64,000 nucleotides of DNA from Deinococcus sp. YIM 77859. GTDB lineage: Bacteria; Deinococcota; Deinococci; Deinococcales; Deinococcaceae. Each line of letters starts with the position of its first letter. Positions within the stretch are counted from its first letter, which is position 1. The notes under the pieces were generated by a model. It made no database searches, was not told the origin of the DNA, and worked only from the letters and a program-made list of their open reading frames with translations. Position numbers and translations under genes: made by a program. Below, piece by piece: positions 16,291-31,696 of the stretch. Location of the stretch: positions 404,501-468,500 of the forward strand of contig NZ_JQNI01000002.1 in assembly GCF_000745175.1 (NCBI RefSeq), written 5' to 3'.

Positions 16291-17467
16291 TTCCACACTC
16301 CCCACAGCGCACAGCCGAAGCCGTCGCGCTGGTCATCTTGTTCGTCGCTCAGCGGTTTGAGCCAGGCATTCAGGAGGGCTTGGCGGTCAAACTGACCGTT
16401 GACCTCCAAGAAATAGACGCTCCCGGCGGGCACCGCCCAGCGCACGGCCTTGGGCTGCCCTGTATGCAGGTTCCAGCCGCTCACCGGAATGCGGCGGCCC
16501 ACGGCGGCCCCCACGAGGTGAACGTCCCCCGACATCAGTTCGCGGATGCCGGCGGGCAACCCGCTGCCGTCGTGCCTCCGCGCCTCCTCCTGGCTCAGCC
16601 CCAGCCAGCCGGGTTTCCAGCCCCCGGCAAAGAGGGCCGGGCTGGTGAGCACGAAGAACAGCCGGGTGTGTTTTGAGTCCGCCAGAGCGTCCCGCACCGC
16701 CCCGAACTGCCCCAGGTTGGGCCACTGGTCCCGGTTGCCGCGGTCTTGCAGGGCCACCGGCCGCCGTTCGCCGCCCAGGTGCCCCAGCGGGGCCAGGTCC
16801 CCCCCAAGGTCCGTCTTCACCCGCAGGGTCCAGCGGTGGTAGGCCCCCTTCCGGCGCTCCTCGAAGCTGCGGTAGCTCACCGTGAACAGCCGCCCTTCGT
16901 CGCCGGTGCCGGTCTCGCTGTTCATGGCGACGTGGGTGCGTTCTTCCAGGGGCGGGCCGGAGATGTTCTCCAGCCCCTCCGGGACGCGGCCCAGGAGCCA
17001 GTCCTGCATGGCGTCCTGCGGCCAGTAGCTGTAGCCACCGTCAGGCTTGAAGGCGTCGCCGGGTTCGTTTCCGTCGCGGTCTTGCAGCAGCAGGGGCCGC
17101 AGCCCCTTGGGCAGGTCGGTGCCCTCACCGGGGCGCGGCTCAGCGGGCAGGGCGCGGTAGATCTGTCCGCTCTTGTCCACCACCGCGTTGAGCGGCGCGG
17201 GAAACATGAACCTGTCGTCCCGCAGGGGCAGCGCTCGGATGGGCGTGGCGTGCAGATCCCGCAGGGCGCGGCGCAGGGCTTCGTCGCTCAGGCCGCGCCA
17301 GTTCAGGCCCCGGCCCTCGCCCATCTGGGTGCGCACGAATCCCGCCAGGGTGTGCGGCAGCGGCAGTGGCAGGCTCTGGGCCCGCGACTCTTCGCCGCCG
17401 CTCGCAAAGGGCCGCCCGTCGCGCAGCAGCAGGGGAGAGAGGGGCTGAAGTTCGAGGATGGTGTCAC

Positions 17468-17471
<4 letters not shown>
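16287..17471 (-). CDS. cmr3: type III-B RAMP protein Cmr3
   Basis: 394 residues. The opening LELQPLSPLLLRDGRPF, the PLPLPHTLAGFVRTQMG region and the C-terminal FGCALWGVWK fit Cmr3, the subunit that holds the crRNA 5' tag together with Cmr2. The start codon is GTG, overlapping the cmr2 stop by four bases (GTGA). The order cmr2-cmr3-cmr4 is the common type III-B order. Nothing is missing compared with typical members of 320-400 residues. Confidence 0.9.
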
Positions 17472-18891
<1,420 letters not shown>

Positions 18892-18895
<4 letters not shown>

Positions 18896-20118
18896 AGCGA
18901 GACCTCCTGGAAACCCTGAGTCCGGGCGTACTGCACCAGAGCCTCACGCACCGGTCGGCCGTCCAGCGGTGGAATCTGCCTCAGCTCTTCGGGACTGAGG
19001 TTGATCTGCCGGGTCTTGACCTCACCCTGCCCCCTGAGTTCCACGCCGGGGCCGTCCCAAACATGGGGGCTGTCGAGCACCAGCACCAGCGGCACGTACT
19101 CGCCGCCGATGCGGGCCGCTTTGGTCACGACCGGTGACGCGAAGCGCTGCCGTCCCTCCCGGCTCCCCTGCAAGGTCTGATCGTCGGGTTCACCCTGCCC
19201 CTGAAAGTGAAAGATGATGGGCAGCCCCAGGTCGGCGCGGGGAAAGCCGCGCACCGGGTGAATGACCTGGTGGCCGTAGCGCCAGGTCAGGTCGCGCAGG
19301 GTGTCGGGTTCCGGGTACCGCGAGCGCCCCGGACGGTTGGATTGCTGACCCTTGTTGCGGGCAAAGTCCACGCCCTGCCGAAAATCGCGGTACACCGCCA
19401 CCGCTTCAGCCCAGGCCTGCACCGGGTTACGCTGCGGCTTTCCGATGAAATAATGGCCCGGTAAGGCGGTGAGCAGCTTCCCCGCCTTCTTGTGGTGCCG
19501 GGGAAACTGTGCTTCGGTCCCCACCAGTTCCAGGCTGCCGCAGCCCCGGCGGGTGCGCGCGCCAATGCCCCCGAACAGCACCCAGGCGTGCAGGGCAGTT
19601 TCGACCTCTGGGCGCAGCTCCGGCGGACAGGTGAGGTGCAAGGTAAAGGCGACGTTCTCCCGCGCTGTGGCGGGCATCTCTTCGGTTTTACCGTGTTTGA
19701 TGGTGCCCTGAAACGGGAACAGCGCGTAGGCCGGATACGCCCCGAAGTCGGTCGCCATCTTGCCGTTGCTGCGCCGCACGTGGCGAATCGGCTCGCAGTG
19801 CTGACCGGCGTCGGTGACTTCCACCGTTACCCGCACCCGGCCCGGCGTCTGGGCACTGCCCCAAATCCGTGACTCGGCCTCGTGCAGTTCCTGCGGCGTG
19901 GCGTACCCCGCCCCGGCGGTGGCCCGCCACCAGAAGCGCAGGTGGCCTCGCACGCTCGCGGCCCGCACCGGGTGCCGCTCGTCCACGTGGCGGGGTTCGG
20001 CACTCCCGCCAAACATGGGGGTGATGGTGCGCAGATGGACCGTGAGGGTGTCGGGTGCCGGGAGGGAGGGTAAGTCCGCTGGCAAGGGAGGAGCAGTTCT
20101 CGGCATCAGGTTCTCCAT
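18892..20118 (-). CDS. cmr1: type III-B RAMP protein Cmr1
   Basis: 408 residues. Motifs typical of Cmr1 are LRTITPMFGGS near residue 30, RAASVRGHLRFWWRATAG near 55 and GGIGARTRRGCGSLEL near 190-205. Cmr1 sits at the end of the Cmr filament and helps bind the 3' part of the target. It is the first gene of the operon. The ATG at 20118 is used here; the ATG at 20106 has GGAG seven bases upstream and could be the true start. The promoter proposed at 20211-20239 gives a leader of about 85 bases. Confidence 0.9.
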
Positions 20119-20210
20119 GGAGGTACGGCGGCCTCCGGTGTCGAAGAGGGTTCCGGGAGACAGAGAGACAGGCCATGCCGGAGCAGGGCAGGCTGAGTTT
20201 GTTGGCAGGC

Positions 20211-20239
20211 ATGCTAAAGCCCGCAGAACCGTGAGGCAA
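20211..20239 (-). promoter_or_regulatory. putative promoter of the cmr operon
   Basis: On the minus strand TTGCCT (20239-20234) and TAGCAT (20216-20211) are separated by 17 bases, a good sigma-70-type match. It lies about 95 bases before cmr1 and is the only such pair noticed upstream of the operon. No operator-like palindrome was seen beside it. Confidence 0.5.
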
Positions 20240-20342
20240 TCAACTTTGCAGCGGAGGTTGGGTTCGCCATCTCGCCTACAGGCCGCCGGCCATGAAGAGG
20301 AGTGATTTGGTGGCGGGTCCGGCTGGCCGCTACATTCTGCCC

Positions 20343-21452
20343 ATGACCCAGCCTGCCTCTGTTGCCCCGGCCGAGGGCGTGCCGCAGCCCCTCCTGCTGA
20401 CGCCGCTGAAGCTGCGTAGCCTCACCCTGCCCAACCGCATCGTGGTGTCACCGATGTGTATGTACAGCTCGCGCAACGGGCTGGCGAATGACTTTCACCT
20501 TGTTCACCTGGGACAGTTCGCGCTTGGCGGTGCAGGCCTGATCTTGACCGAGGCGACCGCCGTCTCACCCGAAGGCCGCATCAGCCCTGAAGACCTCGGC
20601 CTGTGGAGTGATGAGCAGATCGTGCCGCTGGGGCACATCACCGACTTCGTTCACCGCTACGGCGGTCTGATCGGCGTGCAGCTCGCGCATGCGGGGCGCA
20701 AGGCGAGCACCTATGCACCCTGGCGCGGGCGGGGCGCCGTGCCCGCCGAGGCCGGTGGCTGGCAGGTGATCGGGCCTACCGAGGCTCCGTTTCACCCGTC
20801 CTACCCGCAGCCGATGGCCATGACAGTTCAGGACATCGCGCGGGTAACGGCCGACTTTGCGGCCGCAGCGCGCCGGGCCTTGATGGCGGGCTTCGACGTG
20901 GTGGAGATCCACGCCGCGCACGGCTACCTGCTGCACCAGTTCCTTTCGCCGCTCGCCAATACCCGCACCGACGAGTACGGCGGCTCCTTTGAGCATCGGG
21001 TGCGCCTCTTGCTCGAGGTGGTGCGGGCGGTGCGGGCGGTCTGGCCTCTGCACCTGCCGCTTTTTGTGCGGGTCAGCGCCACCGACTGGGCCGAGGGGGG
21101 CTGGGACATCGAGCAGACGGTGCGGCTCGCGGGGTTGCTGCGCTTTGAAGGCGTGGACGTCCTTGACGTGAGCAGCGGCGGCCTCACGCCCCAGCAACAC
21201 ATCACGGCGACTCCGCTCTATCAGGTGCCCTTTGCCGGTCGGGTCAAGGCTGAGGTCCCTGATCTGCACGTGATGGCGGTTGGCCTGATCGACACGCCGC
21301 TGAAAGCAGAGCAGGTGCTGGGGCAGGGCTCGGCTGATCTCATTGCCCTGGGCCGGGCCTTTTTGCGCGACCCCCACTGGCCCCAGCGTGCTGCTCGCGA
21401 GCTGGGCTTGTCTCCGGCGCTTCCGGACGTGTACGCACGAGCGGGGTGGTAG
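20343..21452 (+). CDS. namA: old yellow enzyme family NADPH dehydrogenase (YqjM/NamA type)
   Basis: 369 residues, a TIM-barrel FMN ene-reductase. NRIVVSPMCMYSS near residue 35 (with the Cys used by the YqjM class), QLAHAGRKAS, the substrate-binding His pair in VEIHAAHGYLLHQFLSP, and GGSFEHRVRL are clear. It reduces activated C=C bonds with NADPH and may serve oxidative-stress defence. A leaderless promoter is visible: TTGGTG, 18 bases, TACATT (20331-20336), then six bases to the ATG at 20343. An in-frame ATG at 20292 would add 17 residues upstream of the -10 box and is rejected. It is divergent from the cmr operon. Confidence 0.9.
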   Translation: MTQPASVAPAEGVPQPLLLTPLKLRSLTLPNRIVVSPMCMYSSRNGLANDFHLVHLGQFALGGAGLILTEATAVSPEGRISPEDLGLWSDEQIVPLGHITDFVHRYGGLIGVQLAHAGRKASTYAPWRGRGAVPAEAGGWQVIGPTEAPFHPSYPQPMAMTVQDIARVTADFAAAARRALMAGFDVVEIHAAHGYLLHQFLSPLANTRTDEYGGSFEHRVRLLLEVVRAVRAVWPLHLPLFVRVSATDWAEGGWDIEQTVRLAGLLRFEGVDVLDVSSGGLTPQQHITATPLYQVPFAGRVKAEVPDLHVMAVGLIDTPLKAEQVLGQGSADLIALGRAFLRDPHWPQRAARELGLSPALPDVYARAGW

Positions 21453-21481
21453 GGCCTTGGGGGAAGCGGAGGGAGCTTCGC

Positions 21482-22210
<729 letters not shown>

Positions 22211-22283
22211 GCGGGGTACTGTAGCGCACGCGGTGACCGCTCGCAGGACAGCCTGCCTGTGGCCAGGCGCTAGCATCAGCGCG

Positions 22284-22966
22284 ATGGCGCGCCTGGATGA
22301 TTTGAAACGCTCCCCCCTGTTCCGGAATGTGCCTGAGGACGCGGTCCGCGAGGCGCTAGGCGTGGTGGTGGAACGGACGTTTGGGCCCGGTGAACGGGTG
22401 GTCGAGCAGGACGCCGAAGGAGAGGCGCTGCACCTGATCACCGCGGGCGTCGTCCGTGTCAGCCGCGTCAGCCTGGGCAACCGCGAGCGGGTCCTGGGTG
22501 ACATCTACGCGCCCGGTGTGGTGGGTGAGACCGCGGTGCTGGCCGGTCAGGAGCGCAGCGCCTCCGTCACGGCGCTGGGCGAGGTCCGCACGTTGATGCT
22601 GCACCGCGCGCACTTCGAAGTGATTTTGCGCCGACATCCGGGCGTGCTGTGGAACCTGGCCGAAATGCTGGCCCGGCGCGTCACCCTGCTCAATGACGAG
22701 CTCATCGCCTTTGGTCAGAACACTGAGGCGGCCCTCGGCCACGTCTTTTCGAACCTCTACCGCCAGCGCCTGGCCGCGGGGGTGCCTCAGCCGGAGGTGC
22801 TCCCGCTGAGCCCTTCGGACATCATGTTGCGCACAAGCAGCAGCCGCGAAACGGTGACCCGAGTTTTGCGGCGGCTGGAGGCGCAAAAGGTTCTGGAAGT
22901 CCGGCCCCAGACGGTCACGCTTCTTGATCCTTCCGCGCTGGAAGCCACCTTGATCGAGGAGGCGGA

Positions 22967-22970
<4 letters not shown>
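22284..22970 (+). CDS. CRP/FNR-family transcriptional regulator
   Basis: 228 residues. The N-terminal cyclic-nucleotide-binding fold (about 10-125) includes GERVVEQDAEGEALHLITAGVVRV and GDIYAPGVVGETAVLAGQERSASVTA. The C-terminal winged helix carries the recognition helix TSSSRETVTRVLRRLEAQKVL. Whether it binds cAMP cannot be told from motifs alone; no Fe-S cysteines are present, so an FNR-type oxygen sensor is unlikely. TAGCAT at 22271-22276, seven bases before the ATG, suggests a leaderless transcript. Its TAG stop shares the palindrome CTAG with the stop of the convergent methyltransferase gene. Confidence 0.9.
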
Positions 22971-24154
<1,184 letters not shown>

Positions 24155-24276
24155 GCGGGCAGGGTAGCAGGGCCAGCCTCGCTCCCCGCCAACCTCACGC
24201 TGATCTGACGCCTCTTCGCACGTTCCTCACGCGATCTTCATGGCCGCGCCGGGGTCAGGCCGCTAGGGTGAGGGGA

Positions 24277-24798
24277 ATGAAGACTGTGTTGCTCACCCTG
24301 ACAGCTGCCGCCGTGCTGTCCGGTTCGGCTCTGGCCGCGCCCGTCAAGCTCGGCACGCTGCCCGTGACTGTGGAGCCAAGCACCCGCCTCCTGATGCTCA
24401 ACGCGGAGGGGATTGCGCGAGCCTTTCCGTCGGCGGCAGGCCGCCCCGACGCGGTGTTTCTGACCGAGGACCGCAAGGTAAGCGTGGCCTTTGAGTGGCG
24501 CGAGGGCCGGCTGACGCCCGCGCAGGTGCCGGACCTGGTCGCGCAGTTTCCCGCCGTGCTTCGTGCGCAGGTGCCCAACATCAAGACCCTCAAGGCCAAC
24601 CTGCTGGAGATCGGGGGCACGCCCTGGGCGCAGTTTGTGTTTACCACGCCCGGGCAGGGGGATGACCTGCGCCGCGAGCTGCTGATGACCAGCGCCGGTG
24701 GCCGCATCCTGGTCGTGACGGTCGCGGGGAACGTCAAGGACTACAGCCGCAACGAGGCGGTGATTCGTACCCTGATCAACAACGTTCGCCTCGCCTAA
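24277..24798 (+). CDS. secreted protein of unknown function
   Basis: 173 residues with a clear Sec signal peptide (MKTVLLTLTAAAVLSGSALA, cleavage after ALA). The mature protein is a small mixed alpha/beta domain with no cysteines or recognised catalytic residues; the pattern TEDRKVSVAFEWREGRL and the C-terminal KDYSRNEAVIRTLINNVRLA recall small lipoprotein-like domains that may bind hydrophobic ligands. A GAGGGG sequence and a TAGGGT box (24264-24269) lie directly before the ATG. It is followed by a protein kinase gene in the same direction. Confidence 0.75.
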   Translation: MKTVLLTLTAAAVLSGSALAAPVKLGTLPVTVEPSTRLLMLNAEGIARAFPSAAGRPDAVFLTEDRKVSVAFEWREGRLTPAQVPDLVAQFPAVLRAQVPNIKTLKANLLEIGGTPWAQFVFTTPGQGDDLRRELLMTSAGGRILVVTVAGNVKDYSRNEAVIRTLINNVRLA

Positions 24799-24874
24799 GC
24801 CGGGCGAACAACGCCAGCGCACGTTTCTGCGGCTGTGACGTTCCTGTGTGATGCCCCTGCCTACAATGGACCGC

Positions 24875-25690
24875 GTGCACAGACGTTCTGACTCGTCTCT
24901 GTTGGGCACCCAGGCTGGCGGGTGCGCGCGCGTGCTGGGGGTACGCGGCGGCGTGCAGAGCGAGGTGGGCGAGTGGAATGGGCGGGTGGCCTTTATCAAG
25001 TCGCTGCTCACCGACGACCCAGAGGTTGCCCTGCGCTTCGAGCACGAAGGTCAGATCGCAGAAGAGCTCAGCCATCCTCTGGTGGTGCCGCTGCTCGCCC
25101 GGACGCCCCGCCAACTCGTCTTCCCGTTTGTGGCTGGCGGCACGCTGCGCGAACGGGTGGAGCGCGGTCCCCTCCTGACAGCCGAAGCCCTCAGCGTGAC
25201 GTGCGGCGTGCTGAGGGCCGTCGCGCACCTGCACGCGCGGGGGGTGACGCACCATGACCTCAAGCCCGAAAACGTCCTGCTGGTTGGTGGTCGGGCGCGG
25301 GCCGAGCAGGTGCGCCTGATCGACTTCGGCATGAGCCACTCGCGGGCGCTGCCCACCGATGTCCACAGCGGTACCCGGATGGGCACGCCGCACTTTATGG
25401 CCCCTGAGCAGTTCTGGGGCCGTCGAGGTGACCCGCGCAGCGACCTGTATTCCGTCGGGGTGCTGCTGTTTGACTGCCTGGCCGGGTGCCCGCCCTACGA
25501 GGACGCCCTGGGCTGGCTGGTGGGCGTCTCCCAGGAGCGGGCCCCTCTCCCTGGTCCGCCGGAACTCCATCCCCTCCTGGAGGCCGCCCTGAGCCGCGAT
25601 CCGGCGGATCGCCCGCAAAGCGCCCTGGAGATGCAGGCCCAGCTTCAGGCTGCCGCCCGCGCGCTGGGGTTGGAGGCTCTATGCCCCTGA
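24875..25690 (+). CDS. serine/threonine protein kinase
   Basis: 271 residues, essentially a lone kinase domain with no membrane span. ATP-binding Lys42 is in VAFIK, the catalytic loop is HHDLKPEN with Asp128, the DFG Asp is 150 (LIDFGMS), followed by GTPHFMAPEQFWGRRGDPRSDLYSVGVLLFD. The Gly-rich loop is weak. The usual HRD arginine is His, so regulation by activation-loop phosphorylation is less likely. The GTG start at 24875 is chosen because TACAAT (24862-24867) lies seven bases upstream; earlier in-frame starts would overlap this -10 box. The 3' end overlaps holA by ten bases. Confidence 0.85.
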   Translation: MHRRSDSSLLGTQAGGCARVLGVRGGVQSEVGEWNGRVAFIKSLLTDDPEVALRFEHEGQIAEELSHPLVVPLLARTPRQLVFPFVAGGTLRERVERGPLLTAEALSVTCGVLRAVAHLHARGVTHHDLKPENVLLVGGRARAEQVRLIDFGMSHSRALPTDVHSGTRMGTPHFMAPEQFWGRRGDPRSDLYSVGVLLFDCLAGCPPYEDALGWLVGVSQERAPLPGPPELHPLLEAALSRDPADRPQSALEMQAQLQAAARALGLEALCP

Positions 25691-26583
25691 TGGCCTTTAG
25701 CGGCAACCGCTTTCTGGCGGAGGAGGCGTTGCGGGACACCCTGATGGCCCGGGGCCTTTCTCCCCGCGACCTGCCGCGTCTTGCGGGCGAGGAGGTCACC
25801 GCCGACACCATCGCGCCGCTTCTGGCACCCAGCCTCTTTGGAGATGGGGGCGTGATCGTGGACCTGGCGGGGACCAAACCCGACAAGGCCCTGCTGGAGC
25901 TGCTGGCGTCCGCACCCGTCACGGTGGCGGTGCTTGATGAGGCGCCGCCCGCCGGCCGGGTCAAGCTGTACGAGTCGCGCGGCGAGCATTATCCCTCGGC
26001 TGCGCCGCAAAAAACAGGGGACGTGGCGGGGTGGGCGGCGCAGCGTGCCCGCCGTGCGGGCCTCCGCCTCGACCGGGAGGCCGCGTTGTACCTCGCGGAG
26101 GTGTTTGGCCCGGACCTCACTGGGATTGCCGGGGAGCTTAATAAGCTTGCCCTGCTGGACGGCCCCCTGACGGCAGACCTCGTGCGCCGGGTGGTGGGCC
26201 GCGAACCGCCCGGCGACACCTTTGCCATGCTGGGCGCCGCGACGGGTGGCCGTCCCGGCGAGGCCGTCACGCACCTGCGCCGCCTGCTCGCAAGTGGTGA
26301 GGATCCCTTTCGGCTGCTGGGGGCCGTGGTGTGGCAGTACGGCTTGGTGGCCCGCTGCGTCGCCCTCCTTCAGGAGGAGGGCCGCGTGACCGAGGCGGGG
26401 GCGGCCCAGCGCCTGGGCCTCAAGCCCTACTCGGCCAAAAAAGCCCTGGAGGTGGCCCGCCGCCTCAATGAGAGCAGGATTCGCGCGCATCTCACCCGCA
26501 TCCTCGACGCGGAGGTGGCCATGAAGCGCGGGCTCGATCCAGCGGCCGTGTTGGAGCGCTTGATTGTGCAGCTCAGCGTGTAG
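25681..26583 (+). CDS. holA: DNA polymerase III subunit delta
   Basis: 300 residues. It starts [19 protein letters not shown], the N-terminal strand and helix pattern of HolA (normally 'YLLYGNDxFLxEEAL'). Residues 120-300 match the delta-subunit helical domains, for example [23 protein letters not shown] and [17 protein letters not shown]. Delta opens the beta sliding clamp within the clamp loader. The P-loop is degenerate, as usual for delta. ATG at 25681 with GGAGG at 25672-25676; the ATG at 25690 is a possible alternative. Overlap with the kinase gene suggests translational coupling. Confidence 0.9.
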   Translation: MPLMAFSGNRFLAEEALRDTLMARGLSPRDLPRLAGEEVTADTIAPLLAPSLFGDGGVIVDLAGTKPDKALLELLASAPVTVAVLDEAPPAGRVKLYESRGEHYPSAAPQKTGDVAGWAAQRARRAGLRLDREAALYLAEVFGPDLTGIAGELNKLALLDGPLTADLVRRVVGREPPGDTFAMLGAATGGRPGEAVTHLRRLLASGEDPFRLLGAVVWQYGLVARCVALLQEEGRVTEAGAAQRLGLKPYSAKKALEVARRLNESRIRAHLTRILDAEVAMKRGLDPAAVLERLIVQLSV

Positions 26584-26594
26584 GGGTCCAGACC

Positions 26595-27230
<636 letters not shown>

Positions 27231-27348
27231 GGCGCCAGCTTACTCTACGCTTTGCCCTTTCCTGAACTGATCGTGACCTGATCCACTGTGTGAGCAAACT
27301 GTGAAAGGGTTCATTCGGCTCAGAAACGTGCGTGCTAGCGTACCGCCC

Positions 27349-27840
27349 ATGAAGATCAACGCCAAAGCCCTCGCCCCGCTCGCTGTTGTGGCCGCTTTCG
27401 GTCTGGGGACGGTGGTGCCGCACGCCCAGACGACGCCGCAGAAGATCGGCTTCGTGGACGTGCAGAAACTGCTGTCTGCACACCCCAACGACAAGGACAT
27501 CAAGGCCATCCAGCAAAAGGCCAACGCCGAACTGAGTGATCTTGAGAAGCAGATTCAGGCCATTGACGCCAAGGGTGCCCAGGCGACCGCCGCCGACAAG
27601 GACCGGCGGGCCCAACTGCTGAGCACCGCGCAGGCCAAGGCCAAGAGCTATGACACCCAGCTTCAGCCCAAGGTTCAGGCCGTCGAAAAGGCTGTCGATG
27701 CCGCAGTTAGCAGTGCCGCCAAGGCGAACGGCTTCGGCATCGTGATGGACCGCAACGTCGCTGCGGCCAGCGGCCTGGTGATCTACGCCGACGCCAGCAC
27801 GGAACTGACGGACGCCGCGCTCAAGGCGCTTAAGCCCTAA
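27349..27840 (+). CDS. OmpH/Skp-family periplasmic chaperone (first copy)
   Basis: 163 residues with a signal peptide (cleavage probably after PHA). The mature part starts [20 protein letters not shown], the OmpH signature, then a Lys/Ala/Gln-rich helical arm predicted to form a coiled coil (about 60-125) and a C-terminal strand segment [20 protein letters not shown]. Such proteins hold unfolded outer-membrane proteins in the periplasm. TAGCGT (27336-27341) is seven bases before the ATG. A paralogue follows after a terminator, and an outer-membrane barrel gene is close by. Confidence 0.87.
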   Translation: MKINAKALAPLAVVAAFGLGTVVPHAQTTPQKIGFVDVQKLLSAHPNDKDIKAIQQKANAELSDLEKQIQAIDAKGAQATAADKDRRAQLLSTAQAKAKSYDTQLQPKVQAVEKAVDAAVSSAAKANGFGIVMDRNVAAASGLVIYADASTELTDAALKALKP

Positions 27841-27864
27841 GGCGGGCAAGGCCGCCAGGTCCGG

Positions 27865-27887
27865 CCCCCGCCACGCGCGGGGGTTTT
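27865..27887 (+). terminator. intrinsic terminator between the two ompH genes
   Basis: CCCCCGC (27865-27871), loop CACGC, then GCGGGGG (27877-27883) and TTTT. It lies 25 bases after the first ompH stop. The T-run is short, so partial read-through into the second copy is possible. Confidence 0.7.
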
Positions 27888-27926
27888 GCCTTGAGCGGGC
27901 TCCACGACCAACCGAAGGAGACTCCT

Positions 27927-28403
27927 GTGAAAAACGCGTTTCTGATCCTGCCGCTGGCCCTGCTGGCGACCGTACCGCAGGCACAGCAGAAAACACACCG
28001 TCTGGGCTTTGTGGATGTGCAGCAGGCGGTTGCAGCGCTGCCCGGGAGCAGCGCGTACCTCAACCTCAGCAAAAAGGTTGACGCTGACCTCAAGGCCAGG
28101 CAGCAAAACATCCAGACGCTCGCCGCCAAGGCCGCCAGCACCCGCAGCGCCGCTGACCGCCAGGCGCTCCAGAAGGCGCAGCAGTCGTTTCTGAGCGCCC
28201 AGAAGGGTTACCAGCAGCGTCTGTCCACTGAATTCAAGCCCCTCGCGAGCAGGATTAACGCAGCGGTCGCCAGTGTCGCCAGGGCGAACGGCTACACGGT
28301 GGTGATGGACCGCCGGGTGGCCGCACAGACGAGCCTGGTCGTGTACGCGAATAACCAGGACACCGACCTGACGGCGGCTGTGGTCAAGGCGCTCAAGAAA
28401 TAA
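27927..28403 (+). CDS. OmpH/Skp-family periplasmic chaperone (second copy)
   Basis: 158 residues from a GTG at 27927 with AAGGAG (27915-27920) six bases before it. The signal peptide [20 protein letters not shown] is followed by [20 protein letters not shown], matching the start of the preceding gene. The central helix is rich in Ala, Gln and Lys, and the end is [28 protein letters not shown]. Unlike the first copy it has a Shine-Dalgarno site rather than a leaderless start, so it probably depends on read-through past the intervening terminator. Confidence 0.85.
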   Translation: MKNAFLILPLALLATVPQAQQKTHRLGFVDVQQAVAALPGSSAYLNLSKKVDADLKARQQNIQTLAAKAASTRSAADRQALQKAQQSFLSAQKGYQQRLSTEFKPLASRINAAVASVARANGYTVVMDRRVAAQTSLVVYANNQDTDLTAAVVKALKK

Positions 28404-28463
28404 CCCTCATGGAGCAGGCCCGCCCTCCACGTCGGGGGGCGGGCCCCCTGCTACGCTCCCCGC

Positions 28464-28859
28464 ATGGAGAACCCCACTGATCCCAAAGCGCCTGGCGTTG
28501 CCCGTACCCAGATTTTTGGGTTGCAGGAAGAACGTATTCTCCAGCGCCTCGCAGCCCTGGACCCGGACTTGATGCGGTACGTGCGCGACTTCGCCTACGA
28601 CACCGTGTACGAGCGGCCTGGTCTGGACCTGAAGACCAAGGAGCTGATCGCCTGCGCCCTGCTGGTGTCCCTGGGGAGCCCCGAGGAACTCCGCACGCAC
28701 CTGCGCGGAGCGCTGCGGGCCGGGGCCACCGAACAGGAGGTGCGCGAGGCACTGCTGCTGTGCGTGCCGTACCTGGGGTTCCCGCGGGTGGTGGCGGCCT
28801 TCACGCAGCTTCAGGCGTTGCTCAATAGCCAAACAAAACCCCCCACCCGCGAGGGGTGA
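28464..28859 (+). CDS. carboxymuconolactone decarboxylase-family protein
   Basis: 131 residues, all helical. The pattern [31 protein letters not shown] followed by [21 protein letters not shown] fits the CMD domain. The CxxC pair of the peroxidase branch (AhpD) is absent, so it is more like the small CMD hydrolase/decarboxylase members; the substrate cannot be deduced. TACGCT at 28452-28457 is six bases before the ATG. The last residues (KPPTREG) run into a long hairpin region shared with the convergent outer-membrane gene. Confidence 0.82.
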   Translation: MENPTDPKAPGVARTQIFGLQEERILQRLAALDPDLMRYVRDFAYDTVYERPGLDLKTKELIACALLVSLGSPEELRTHLRGALRAGATEQEVREALLLCVPYLGFPRVVAAFTQLQALLNSQTKPPTREG

Positions 28860-28886
28860 GGGCGCAGGGGAGAGCTCCCTTTCTAA

Positions 28887-29004
28887 GTGGCGGGCGGCTA
28901 CAGTTCCGCCCTTCCGGGAAACGACAACCGGAAGGGCTCCACCTCCGCCACCCGCCACCTTTTGGCTTCTCGCTCCGCTCGAGGTGATGATGCGATCATC
29001 ACCT
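28887..29004. terminator. stacked hairpins between convergent genes
   Basis: An inner perfect stem GCCCTTCCGG (28908-28917) / CCGGAAGGGC (28928-28937) lies inside outer arms GTGGCGGGCGG (28887-28897) / CCACCCGCCAC (28948-28958, one mismatch), followed by CTTTT. A second perfect hairpin AGGTGATGAT-GCG-ATCATCACCT follows at 28982-29004, just after the stop of the minus-strand gene. Together they probably end transcription from both sides. Confidence 0.6.
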
Positions 29005-29013
29005 GCCAGCGAC

Positions 29014-29727
29014 TTAGAAGGTGGTCTTGATGCCGATGCGCGCCTTGAACACTGTGCCGGGGCGAACGAAGGCGGCGCTCCGTTCGTTGTACCCCGCCTC
29101 GCCGGGCCTGAAGGTATCCACGTTCCCGTTGCTGCTGGCGACGGTGAAGGAGGAGCCGAAGAACTGATCGACCCCCAGGTCACCCACCAGGCTGAGGTTG
29201 GCGGCCAGCGGGTAGCTGACCATCAGGCCCGCACCAACCCCAAACGCGTTGCTGGAGAACGTCTGGCTGCCGTTTTCGCCAAAGTCGGCGGTGCTGCGGA
29301 ACATGCCGTAACGCCCCCCCGCGTAGAAGGTGCTGTCCAGGCCGGGCGAGAGCTCGCCCACACTGTACGTGCCGTCAACACTGAGGATCATACGGCTGCC
29401 CGACTCGGTGGCTAGGCCCTGCTGTTTGGCCTGCCCGTACGTAAAGGTCGCGGGGAAGAGGGTACCGGTGGGGTCTACGGGGGCGTTGTCGTTGATCGCG
29501 TCGCTGGGGCGCGTGAAGCTCACGCCCGCCTTGATCCCAAAGGCCCCCGCGACGTTGGGCGCGTGGACGAACACCTCGCCGCTGAGGCCGCCCGCGTAGC
29601 CGCCGGTCAGGCCCAGCTCAATGCCGTTCAGGCCCATGCCGACCGGCGTGGCAGGAATGGTGTTGACGGTTTGTGCGCCCGCGGTCGCGAGGCCAGCACT
29701 CAGGGCAAAAGCAAGGAGCTTCTTCAT
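29014..29727 (-). CDS. outer-membrane beta-barrel protein
   Basis: 237 residues with a signal peptide ([19 protein letters not shown]). The mature protein alternates hydrophobic and polar/Gly residues in many short strands ([50 protein letters not shown]) and ends [10 protein letters not shown], with a terminal aromatic residue typical of outer-membrane barrels. The likely number of strands is about eight. No pore or enzyme motif is visible. No Shine-Dalgarno-like match or close -10 box was settled on. Its role may be a small porin or surface structural protein. Confidence 0.75.
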   Translation of the reverse strand: MKKLLAFALSAGLATAGAQTVNTIPATPVGMGLNGIELGLTGGYAGGLSGEVFVHAPNVAGAFGIKAGVSFTRPSDAINDNAPVDPTGTLFPATFTYGQAKQQGLATESGSRMILSVDGTYSVGELSPGLDSTFYAGGRYGMFRSTADFGENGSQTFSSNAFGVGAGLMVSYPLAANLSLVGDLGVDQFFGSSFTVASSNGNVDTFRPGEAGYNERSAAFVRPGTVFKARIGIKTTF

Positions 29728-29981
29728 GGCACTTCGTAGCCTGACTCACCAAGATGAGCGGCGCGCTTCATGAGTTTTACTGCGACTTTATGAACTGGAA
29801 AGCGGGGCGTCAGGCTTTTCTGGATGAGAAGCTTCTCAGCTCGGCGGATCGCCCGGGCCTCGCTGGGGGGCCGGTAGCGCCCGGGCGGCAGGCTTGCTAA
29901 ACTTGAACCGAGTCTAAGTTGTCAGGCGAAGTGCCTGGGCATGGAGCGTGTTTGCCGCTCTGGCCTATTCTTGGAGGACCC

Positions 29982-31690
<1,709 letters not shown>

Positions 31691-31696
31691 CCCCGC

